A program made the translations under genes and the position numbers. This document shows, piece by piece, positions 55,927 to 63,297 of a stretch of DNA of 64,000 nucleotides. Under the pieces are notes generated by a model that worked only from the letters and a program-made list of their open reading frames with translations, did no database searches and was not told the DNA's origin. Position 1 is the first letter of the stretch. Every line of letters starts with the position of its first letter. Source of the DNA: an uncultured Kiritimatiellota bacterium (GTDB taxonomy: Bacteria; Verrucomicrobiota; Kiritimatiellia; RFP12; UBA1067); the NCBI GenBank assembly GCA_934635385.1, contig CAKTZI010000005.1:1-64000 (forward strand). The letters run 5' to 3'.

Positions 55927-57672
55927 ATGAGACCTGAGCAGATACCCTACGGCGTCAAGGACTTCAAGCGCATTCGCCTGGAGAACCGCTACTATGTCGA
56001 CAAGACTTCGTTCATCCGCAGGATGGAGGAGCGCGCGGACTTCCTCTTCTTCGTGCGCCCGCGTCGGTTCGGGAAGTCGCTCCTCTGCGAGACGCTGCGC
56101 TGCTACTATGACGTCGCGGAGAAGGAGAACTTTGATCGTCTCTTCGGCGGGCTCGACATCGGACGAAACCCGACGCCAAACGCGAACCGCTATTTCGTTC
56201 TTTCGCTCGACTTTTCGCAAGTCAATGTCTGTCGGGGCCAGACGTGGGCGGAGAAGTTCGAGGCCTACATGGACACGGTTCTCTACAATTTCATCTTCGG
56301 GCATCGGGAGAACCTTGCGCCGCTTGCGGACGTGAACGAAATCCTGCACATGCAGGGCGCAGAAGCGAAATACAGCCGCCTGTGTGACCTTGCCAAAGAT
56401 CTCGGTCTCGGCATTTACGTCATCGTCGACGAATACGACAACTTCACGAACGAGATCGTCTCGACGGCGGGGAAGGTGCCCTACAAGGAGATCACGCACG
56501 GCACGGGCTTCTACCGGGGCTGGTTCAAGAAGTTCAAGGGCACGTGCGACCGCATCTTCATGACGGGCGTCTCGCCCGTGACGATGGACGACCTGACGAG
56601 CGGCTTCAACATCGCGACGAACATCTCGCTGGAGGAGGAGTTCCATGCGATGGTCGGCTTCACGGCGGACGAGACGCAGCAGCTCTTTGTGGATTTCCAG
56701 GGCGTTGGCAAATATGCGGGTGACGCCGCGCCGCACCTCAGCACGGTCAAGGCCTGGTATGACAGCTACTGCTTTTCGGAAGCGTGCGTCGGGAAGGAGT
56801 CTCTCTACAACTGCGACATGGCGCTCTACTACCTCGGGAAGCTCGTCGCGACAGGGGCGCCGCCGCGCAACCTCATCGACGGCAACATCCGCAGCGACTG
56901 GAACAAGCTGAACATGATCCTTGCCGCGCAGCGCCACGCCGAGACGTTCGACGGCGTCCTGCCGCTGACGGAAGAGCTGGCGGACGCGGGCGAGACGACG
57001 TTTTCGCTCGTCGAGTCGTTTCCGATCGAGTCGGTCTGCGACGAGAAGAACTTCAAGTCGCTCTACTACTATTACGGCATCGTCACGATGGGGCGCATCG
57101 ACTTCAACGAGACGTTCTACCGCGTCCCGAACGAGTGCGTCCGCCGCCAGATCTTCGAGTACATGCGCGGCGTCTACGGGAAAGACGCCGACCCGGTTGA
57201 CCTGGCGGAGTTCTCCCGCCTCTTCCGTGGCCTCGCGCGCGACGGCGAGTGGCGCCCGTTTTTCGCCTACCTCGCCGAGAAGTATCGCGTTTCGGGTTCC
57301 GTCCGCGACGGCATCGGCGGCGAAGCGCGCATCAACGGCTACATTCGCGCCTACCTGACGATGAACGGCAGCTACATGGTTCGTCCCGAGTTCGCGCATC
57401 CGTGCGGCTTCTCCGACTACGTGCTTTTCCCCGACCGGAATGCGGGGCCGGCGACGCCGAACCACAGTTACGTCGTCGAGCTGAAGCACGTGAAGGCGGA
57501 CGCCACGGACGCCGAGGTCGCGGCGAAGCACGAGGAGGCCCTGGCGCAGCTGAAGGCATACGCGACCGACCCGAACCTCCCCTCGCTCGCCGCCGGCACC
57601 CCGGTGCACTTTCTCTGCTACGAGTTCCGGGGCCGTGACCTCGTGCGTCTCGAAGAGGTCTTTCCCTCATAA
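55927..57672 (+). CDS. AAA-ATPase-like / PD-(D/E)XK nuclease protein (copy 2)
   Basis: A 581-residue member of the same group as the 25.6 kb gene but clearly divergent. It has YYVDKTSFIRRMEE, the P-loop variant VRPRRFGKSLL near residue 46, Walker B-like GIYVIVDEYDNFTNE near 162 and the sensor-like FMTGVSPVTMDDLTSGFNI near 220. The nuclease-like end shows GFSDYVLFPDRN and YVVELKHVKADATDAEVAAK near 515 (D...ELK). ATG 55927 follows the promoter at leaderless distance; the in-frame ATG 55909 lies upstream of the -10 box and is rejected. It borders the DUF3791/DUF3990 cassette. Biological role unknown. Confidence 0.85.
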   Translation: MRPEQIPYGVKDFKRIRLENRYYVDKTSFIRRMEERADFLFFVRPRRFGKSLLCETLRCYYDVAEKENFDRLFGGLDIGRNPTPNANRYFVLSLDFSQVNVCRGQTWAEKFEAYMDTVLYNFIFGHRENLAPLADVNEILHMQGAEAKYSRLCDLAKDLGLGIYVIVDEYDNFTNEIVSTAGKVPYKEITHGTGFYRGWFKKFKGTCDRIFMTGVSPVTMDDLTSGFNIATNISLEEEFHAMVGFTADETQQLFVDFQGVGKYAGDAAPHLSTVKAWYDSYCFSEACVGKESLYNCDMALYYLGKLVATGAPPRNLIDGNIRSDWNKLNMILAAQRHAETFDGVLPLTEELADAGETTFSLVESFPIESVCDEKNFKSLYYYYGIVTMGRIDFNETFYRVPNECVRRQIFEYMRGVYGKDADPVDLAEFSRLFRGLARDGEWRPFFAYLAEKYRVSGSVRDGIGGEARINGYIRAYLTMNGSYMVRPEFAHPCGFSDYVLFPDRNAGPATPNHSYVVELKHVKADATDAEVAAKHEEALAQLKAYATDPNLPSLAAGTPVHFLCYEFRGRDLVRLEEVFPS

Positions 57673-57679
57673 AATTTGC

Positions 57680-57685
57680 CATAAT
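57680..57685 (+). promoter_or_regulatory. Possible extended -10 promoter of the DUF3791/DUF3990 cassette
   Basis: CATAAT with TGC directly before it, about 47 bases before ATG 57733. Confidence 0.45.
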
Positions 57686-57732
57686 ATGTGTCGTTATGAA
57701 GAAATGCGGCAGAGATATCCATTGATTTGGTT

Positions 57733-57948
57733 ATGAGCCAGACATCTTTTAAGGTCTTCTGCATTGAACATTACGCTCGTCACGCGGGAATGACGGGTGC
57801 GGAAGCCTATCGGCGCTTTGAAGAATCGGGTCTCCTGAAAGTGCTGGACGATGACTATGAGGATCTGCACGGAATGGGGTGGGAAGCTCTCATGCCGCTG
57901 TTTGACCAGTATTTGGGGGGTGTTCGCCATGACGCTTTATCACGGTAG
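57733..57948 (+). CDS. DUF3791-family small protein
   Basis: A 71-residue protein with the DUF3791 look: FKVFCIEHYARHAGMTGAEA, then a Phe/Leu stretch ending YEDLHGMGWEALMPLFDQYL, where the LHxxG motif is typical. No signal or membrane segment. It overlaps the DUF3990 gene by 20 bases, and a further small protein follows, the usual DUF3791-DUF3990 arrangement that has been viewed as toxin-antitoxin-like. The upstream TTG at 57727 is an alternative start. Role as antitoxin or adaptor is inference. Confidence 0.7.
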   Translation: MSQTSFKVFCIEHYARHAGMTGAEAYRRFEESGLLKVLDDDYEDLHGMGWEALMPLFDQYLGGVRHDALSR

Positions 57949-58438
57949 CACGATTGCGGTAAGAGAGCCGAAGATCATGCGTTCGGACATCGGACGCGAC
58001 TTTGGCCCAGCGTTTTATACGACGGACATCCGCGAACAGGCCGAGCGTTGGGCCGTTCGGCGAATGCGGTTTGCCCAAAAGGCCGGGGAGAAGGATGCAA
58101 GGGCCATCGTGTCCGTTTATTCGTTTGACGAAAGGCGTGCGCGTACGACGCTTAAATGCCGTGATTTTGAGGATGTCTCGTTGGCATGGCTCGATGTTGT
58201 CGTGCGATGCCGTTCTTCGCTCGCGTACAGACATGGTTTCGATCTCATGTCCGGAAAGATCGCCAACGACAGCGTCGGCGAGACGGTCTCGTATGTTGTC
58301 GCGGGTGTCATGCCGAGGGAACTGGCGTTGGAAAGATTGAGGTTTCAGCAAATCAACAGCCAGGTCGCCTTTTGCAGCGATGCGTCTCTCGGCTGTCTTT
58401 CTTTTGTGCGCGCGTATGAAGTGGGGGCATCGACATGA
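57929..58438 (+). CDS. DUF3990-family protein (ADP-ribosyltransferase-like fold)
   Basis: A 169-residue protein. The N terminus MTLYHGSTIAVREP, followed by DFGPAFYTTDIREQAERWAV, is characteristic of DUF3990, which is related to ADP-ribosyltransferases (the H-G-S and F-Y-T-T pattern lines up with NAD-binding motifs). FDLMSGKIANDSVGETVSYV and LRFQQINSQVAFCSDASLGC near the end are also family-like; the QxxF/Q-V-A region may hold the catalytic residue. The start ATG 57929 overlaps the preceding DUF3791 gene and its stop overlaps the next start, so three proteins are made together. NAD-dependent toxin activity is plausible but not shown by the sequence. Confidence 0.72.
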   Translation: MTLYHGSTIAVREPKIMRSDIGRDFGPAFYTTDIREQAERWAVRRMRFAQKAGEKDARAIVSVYSFDERRARTTLKCRDFEDVSLAWLDVVVRCRSSLAYRHGFDLMSGKIANDSVGETVSYVVAGVMPRELALERLRFQQINSQVAFCSDASLGCLSFVRAYEVGAST

Positions 58439-58650
58439 ACGACCATGTGCTGATCCGCGCAACGCTCGTGACGGCGATTGTCGGCATCTTGGCGGCGCAT
58501 TGGGGCGTCAGCGAGGACGAGGCCATGCGTCGCTTCTATGCGTCGAAGACGGCGCTGGCCTTTGCCGATGACGAAACGGGGCTTTATGGCATGTCGGCGT
58601 TGAACATCGCTGGCGATTGCATGAACGAGTACGACCACCAAAGCCTTTGA
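58435..58650 (+). CDS. Small protein, third member of the DUF3791/DUF3990 cassette
   Basis: A 71-residue protein with no signal peptide. The start ATG overlaps the DUF3990 stop (ATGA). The pattern VGILAAHWGVSEDEAMRRFY followed by LYGMSALNIAGDCMNEYD is reminiscent of DUF3791 but weaker; it could be a second antitoxin-like partner. Its same length as the first gene (71 residues) suggests an ancient duplication, though direct identity is low by eye. Confidence 0.6.
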   Translation: MNDHVLIRATLVTAIVGILAAHWGVSEDEAMRRFYASKTALAFADDETGLYGMSALNIAGDCMNEYDHQSL

Positions 58651-58689
58651 GGTTTCTCGAAAGGGGACTGGCCTGTGGCAACGTGGGTG

Positions 58690-60150
58690 TCATCTCGACT
58701 TCAGCAGGTGGCGGCGGAAGGCGATGGCGACGGCTTCGGCGCGGTTGGCGGCGCCGAGCTTCTCGAAGAGGAAGGCTGTGTGTTCGTGAACCATGGCGAC
58801 GCTGATGCCGAGCGCCTTGGCGATGTCGGGGTTCGTCAGCCCGTCGGCCAGGGCTTCGAGGATTTCCCGCTGGCGCGGCGAGAGCGTCGGCACGGGCGGG
58901 TTGTCGCGGATGATGCGCTGAACTTCTTCCGAAATGTAGCGTTGCCCCGCCGCGACGGCACGGATGGCGGTCGCGAGTTCCGTAGGCAGACGCGCGCGCC
59001 TTTGCCCGGTGCGCTTCGGATCGTCAGGGCGCCTCGCAGCTCCTCGATCCTCTCGCGAATCCCCTGAAGCCCGAAGTGCCCTTGGAGAACACCGGGCGCG
59101 GCGTCCGGATCGAAGCCGCAGCCGTCGTCGGAAACCGCGCAGCGCAGCCGCTGTCCGTCGAGGCAGCCGGCCACGCGGACGTGCGCGGCCTGTCCGTGGT
59201 GTCGGGCGTTCACGACCAGTTCGCGGATGACGCACAGGAGCGCGTGCACGGTGTTGTCGGAGAGCTTTTCGCGCGCGACATGAAAGCGGACGGCGAGCTG
59301 CGCGTCGGTGATGTAGGGCTGCAGCGTCTTGATGATCGCCTTCTGCAGGCTGGGTTCCTCCAGCGTCTCGCTGCGGAGATCCCACAGGCAGTTCTTCAGC
59401 TCTTCGTCCTCGTCGGCGTTGACGACGGCGGTGAAGCCCTGAATCTGCGGAAAGGCGATGTTCGCGCCGCCGTCCTTCGTTTCGAGGACGCATGTGGCGC
59501 GGATGCGCAGCCGGCAGCCCGGCGTGACGTCGGCGAGAGCATGCGGAGCCGAGCTGACGTCAACGGGGACGATGCAGTCGCCGTCCTCCACGAACAGCGT
59601 CTGGGGGCGAAGGGCGCGGTCGGGCTGACTGCGTACCGTCGCCGCGAAGCGGATGCGCGCGCCGTGCAGTGTCGCAAGCGTCGACAGGTGGTTGCGACGC
59701 GCGGTCGACAGCTGGGCGAGGTCGATCTCGCGCTCCTTTTCTTCCGAGACGGCGACGGGTGCGGTCGTGCGCCAGCGGGCGTGCAGCAGGGAAATGTGGA
59801 AGAGGTCGGACAGGGGGAAGCCGACGATTTCGACGGACGCCCCGCGCGGCGGCGGATTCGCCTCGTCGCAATGGGCGTGAACGAAGTCGCCGTCCGCCGT
59901 TGGGCATACGGCTGACGGCGGGCTGGTGCGTGCGGATCAGCGAGAACCCCGACGAATCGGAGATGGGGACGGACTGCGTGGCGCCGTCGCCGACGGGCGG
60001 TGCGCAGACCGTCGCCCGCAGCTCGAACCGTGCAGCACCCTTGGTCCCCGACATCAGGAACGTCGAGAGTTCCCGCGCCGTGCGAAGGATCGACGTCGTG
60101 CCGGAGACGGCTACGGCCAGAAGGATGCTTGAATAGAGGGAAAGCGTCAT
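58690..60150 (-). pseudogene. Collapsed two-component system: sensor kinase fragment fused out of frame to a LuxR-type regulator tail
   Basis: Reading minus strand from ATG 60150: an OB-fold-like sensor start (FELRATVCAPPVGDGATQSV) runs to about 59905, then a frameshift. The next frame continues the sensor (GDFVHAHCDEANPPPRGASV, TLFVEDGDCIVPVDVSS) and jumps directly into the tail of a NarX-type kinase (DEELKNCLWDLR, VIRELVVNARHHG, DDGCGFD, GHFGLQGIRER). Its membrane span and phospho-acceptor His region are missing. At about 58985 the kinase is cut after PGKGARVC and a third frame begins inside a receiver domain (TELATAIRAVAAGQRYIS), then an intact LuxR helix-turn-helix (LSPRQREILEALADGLTNPD) up to 58690. 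At least two deletions and frame breaks are needed to explain this. Confidence 0.75.
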
Positions 60151-60159
60151 ACGTCGCCT

Positions 60160-60165
60160 ATTTTA
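60160..60165 (-). promoter_or_regulatory. Extended -10 promoter of the decayed sensor gene
   Basis: TAAAAT on the minus strand with TGG before it; ATG 60150 begins 9 bases after the box, close to leaderless. Confidence 0.5.
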
Positions 60166-60231
60166 CCATATTTCACGGACGTTCATCGACCCCCTCCAGT
60201 TGGAGGGAATGACAAGCTGTCCGAGGAATGG

Positions 60232-60237
60232 TAAAAT
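60232..60237 (+). promoter_or_regulatory. Extended -10 promoter of the broken GH2 gene
   Basis: TAAAAT with TGG directly before it. A purine-rich AAAGAGAGG lies before ATG 60277. Confidence 0.5.
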
Positions 60238-60276
60238 AACGCCATTGAAATCGAACCATCGAAAGAGAGGCAACGA

Positions 60277-62411
60277 ATGAAAACAAGGTTGTTCAGGCAG
60301 TCGCGCAGGCAGTCGCGGCGTGTGGCTCTGTTTGGGGGGACGTTTGCGGCGTTGTCGCTTGCGGCGGGTGCGGCGGAATTCGTCGGCGTCAGCGACGTAG
60401 GCGACGCCTCGTCCCTGACGAACAAGACGGCCTGGTCGGACGCGTCCGACTGGACGGCCGGCGAAACGTCATCGTCGGCGGGCTACCGCACGGGCATCTG
60501 GCAGCCGAATCCCGCTGCGGACTACGTCTTCTCGAAACGGGGGTGCATGCTGCGTCCGCCGCGCTTCAACAAGTGGTTCGGCGAAAACACGCTGGAGGTC
60601 GAGGTCTACAAACACTGCGACGGCACGTATCTCGAAGACCAGGACTTCTGGCGGCTTTCGGGCATCTTCCGCGAGGTCTACCTCGTCTCCGAGGGCTAGT
60701 CCGCGCCGTTCGACCTCATCGTCGAGACGAAACTCGCGGACGACCTCAAGTCCGCGTCGTTCACCGTGCGCGACGAGAGGGGGAACGTCCTGAAGGCGCG
60801 CGACGTGCCGGACGTGAAGCTCTGGAGCTGAGAGGAGCCGTACCTCTACGTCACGCCGATCGAGCACAGGTGGGGCTGGTGGATCTTCGGCGGCATCGAC
60901 TACCGTGCCGTGTCGTTCGGCTTCCGCAAGGTCGAGATCAGGGATTCCGTCCTCTACGTCAACGGCAAGCGTGCGCTCTTCAAGGGCGTGAACCGCCATG
61001 AGATGGAGCCGAAGACGGGCTATGCCGTCACGCTGGAGGGGATGAAGAAGGACATCGAGACGATGAAGGCGTTCAACGTCAACGCCGTGCGCACGAGCCA
61101 CTACCCGAACGTGCCGGAGTGGTACGACCTCTGCGACCGCGAGGGCATCATGGTCTGCGCGGAGGCGAACGTCGAGTCGCACGGCTGCGGCATCAACGGA
61201 ACGAACTCGCTCTCATTCCGCCCCGACTACCGGCAAAGCCACGTCGAGCGCGGCACGCGCATGGTCGAGACGCTACGCAACCATCCGTCGATCGTCATCT
61301 GGTCGCTCGCCAACGAATCGGGCTTTGGTCCGAATTTCAAGGACGAGTATCGGGCGATGCGCGCGCTCGATTCGACGCGTCCGATCCAGTACGAGAACTT
61401 CTGCCGCGATCGCCTCGGACGGCTCACGCCGGAGAAGGCGGTCGGACTGACGGGTGACGAATCCGACTTCACGGACATCGAATGCCCGATGTATCCGCAT
61501 CCGCGCACCACGGAGGCCTACGTCGCGAACAGCCCCGCCAAGCCCTACATCCTCGCCGAGCATGCGTACGCGATGGGCAACTCGACCGGCGGCATCCAGG
61601 ACTACTGGGACCTCGTGCGCAAGTATCCGTCGTTCCAGGGCGGCTTTGTCTGGGACTTCGCCGACCAGGCCGTGTGGAAGACGGACGCGCGCGGCACGTG
61701 GCTCGCGTACGGCGGCGACTTCGGCGACCTGCCCAACAGCGACAACGTCAACTGCAACGGCGTCTTCGACGCCCTGCGCAATCCGCATCCCGGCGCGTAC
61801 GAGATGAAGCACGCCTACCAGAACATGACGTGCGAGGCGTTCGACTTCGAGACGGGCAAGGTGACGGTGCGCAACGGCTTCTGCTTCCGCGACCTCGACG
61901 ACTACGTGTGCGAGTGGACGGCGCGCGACGCGGCGGGCAACCCGTCCGCGCGCGGGCTCTTCGAGCTGGGCGAGCTGCAGCCGGGCGCGACGCAGGCGTA
62001 CGCGCTGGAGGGCTTCAGCGGCGACTCGGTCGTCTTCCGCTTCCTCGACGGCCGCGACTGCGTGGCCTGGGACTCCTTCGCGAAGCCGTTTAAGGGAAAT
62101 GATCGAATGGTCGAATTGTCGAATGAGCGAATGGGGGCAGCATCCCTTTCCCTCGCCCTCAACTTCTGGCGGGCGCCGACGGACAACGGTTCGGATTCAA
62201 CGTCTGGCCGTATCCGCAGACGATGCTGGAGGGCAGGAAGCATCCGTGGGAGCTTTCGGAGTCGGACGAGCTGACCGTCAACATTGACGCGGTGCAGATG
62301 GGCGTCGGCGGCGACGATAGCTGGGGCGCACGCCCACACGAACGCTACCTGCCCGGCGCCGGCACCTACCGCCTCGTCTTCACGATCCGGCGGCATCACG
62401 CACGTGACTGA
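60277..62411 (+). pseudogene. Chimeric, broken GH2 beta-galactosidase
   Basis: ATG 60277 begins a signal peptide and a stretch like the secreted beta-strand-rich proteins (SLTNKTAWSDASDWTAGE). Near 60570 it jumps into the middle of a GH2 sugar-binding domain (NTLEVEVYKHCDGTYLEDQD), so the normal N-terminal part is missing. In-frame stops occur at TAG 60697-60699 and TGA 60829-60831. The catalytic core from 60910 is open and retains SLANESGFGPNFK (acid/base) and AEHAYAMGN (nucleophile). A TCGAA octamer array interrupts it at 62103-62134. After NFWRAPTDNG (about 62190) a deletion with frame change joins directly to the C-terminal end (FNVWPYPQTM ... VQMGVGGDDSWG), stop 62409-62411. Function is almost certainly lost. 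Confidence 0.85.
62103..62134. repeat. TCGAA octamer array inside the broken GH2 gene
   Basis: Four 8-base units (TCGAATGG, TCGAATTG, TCGAATGA, GCGAATGG), the same family as at 2160-2191, about 60 kb away. Only one arm is present here. Confidence 0.8.
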
Positions 62412-62499
62412 ACGCGCACGGCAGTAATTCCTTCAATTGCGCCCTCTGGATTCTGGCGCAAGATTTCGGTGAGAAACCCACAAGCGGCCTCGTTTGTGG

Positions 62500-62505
62500 T
62501 ATAAT
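62500..62505 (+). promoter_or_regulatory. Extended -10 promoter of def, predicted leaderless
   Basis: TATAAT with TGG directly before it; ATG 62513 begins 7 bases after the box. Confidence 0.7.
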
Positions 62506-62512
62506 TCCCCAC

Positions 62513-63058
62513 ATGGTTTTGAAAGTCTACAAGTACGGAGAGAAGGTTTTGCGCGAGAAGGCCGTCCCGGTCGCCTTCGTTGACGAAAAGCTGCGGCAGC
62601 TGGCGGACGACATGATCGAGACGATGCGCCGCGCGAAAGGCGTCGGGCTCGCGGCCGAACAGGTCGGGCGCACGGAGAAGATGTGCGTGATTGACATCCC
62701 GGAGGGCTGCGACGAAGCCGAGGACGAGGCGTTCAACGCGCCGATCGCGATGCCGCTTCGCCTCTGGAACCCGGAGATCATCGCGCAGGAGGGCTCGGTT
62801 CGCGACAAGGAGGGGTGCCTCAGTTTCCCGAACGTCGGCGGCTCGCTGACGCGCGCGGCGCAGGTCACGTGCCAGTACCTCGACGCGGAGAACCGTCCGC
62901 AGGTGATCACGGCGCGCGGCTATCTCGCGCGGGCGCTCCAGCACGAGATCGACCACCTGAACGGCGTCCTCTACATCGACCACATGACGGCCGTCGAGCG
63001 GCTTGCCTGCGCGCCGAAGCTCAAGAAGCTCGCCAAGGCCAACGGCGGCACGCGCTGA
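62513..63058 (+). CDS. def: Peptide deformylase
   Basis: A 181-residue metalloenzyme that removes the formyl group from new proteins. All three motifs are present: GVGLAAEQVG (motif 1) near residue 43, EGCLSFP (motif 2, metal-binding Cys) near 101 and QHEIDHLNG (motif 3, two metal-binding His and the catalytic Glu) near 143. The start fits the leaderless promoter, with no Shine-Dalgarno sequence. Length is usual. The spacing to metG includes a remnant of an unrelated gene. Confidence 0.95.
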   Translation: MVLKVYKYGEKVLREKAVPVAFVDEKLRQLADDMIETMRRAKGVGLAAEQVGRTEKMCVIDIPEGCDEAEDEAFNAPIAMPLRLWNPEIIAQEGSVRDKEGCLSFPNVGGSLTRAAQVTCQYLDAENRPQVITARGYLARALQHEIDHLNGVLYIDHMTAVERLACAPKLKKLAKANGGTR

Positions 63059-63098
63059 CAGGCCGCGAAGGGTTTCCGCGTGATGAAAGACCGCATAG

Positions 63099-63233
63099 CC
63101 CGACCTGCTGAAGCCGCGCCTCACGGCACCGCTTGCGATTCTCGCCATCGCCGCCTCGTCGTTCGTCCTCTCGTCATTCCTCTCGCTGGCGCTCCGCCGC
63201 ATCCCGCGCGTCGGCAAATGGCTTTGCGGCTGA
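63099..63233 (+). pseudogene. C-terminal remnant of an acyltransferase-3-like membrane protein
   Basis: A 44-codon open stretch with no start codon, preceded by an in-frame TAG at 63096-63098 and ended by TGA 63231-63233. It reads LKPRLTAPLAILAIAASSFV, then LSSFLSLALRRIPRVGKWLC, a hydrophobic helix plus a basic tail resembling the end of OafA/acyltransferase-3 proteins (RRIPxxGKWLxG). The rest of the gene is absent, so it is a deletion remnant. Confidence 0.5.
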
Positions 63234-63297
63234 AGGGCGCACACACGGACAGAATCTTGACATCAACATCACTCAATCCAATCCATTCCACATTCCA

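Noticed and set aside
57686..57736. A 16-codon frame directly before the DUF3791 gene as a leader peptide
   Set aside because: It starts one base after the -10 box, too early to be transcribed in full, and has no coding support.
60192..60207. CCCTCC-AGTT-GGAGGG hairpin as a terminator between the decayed sensor and the GH2 pseudogene
   Set aside because: It has no T-run on either side and lies between divergent promoters, so terminator function is not supported.
60697..60831. In-frame TAG and TGA in the GH2 gene as possible stop-codon reassignment or selenocysteine/pyrrolysine
   Set aside because: TAG and TGA end many genes here normally, the two stops lie at non-catalytic positions, and the gene has further deletions and frame breaks.
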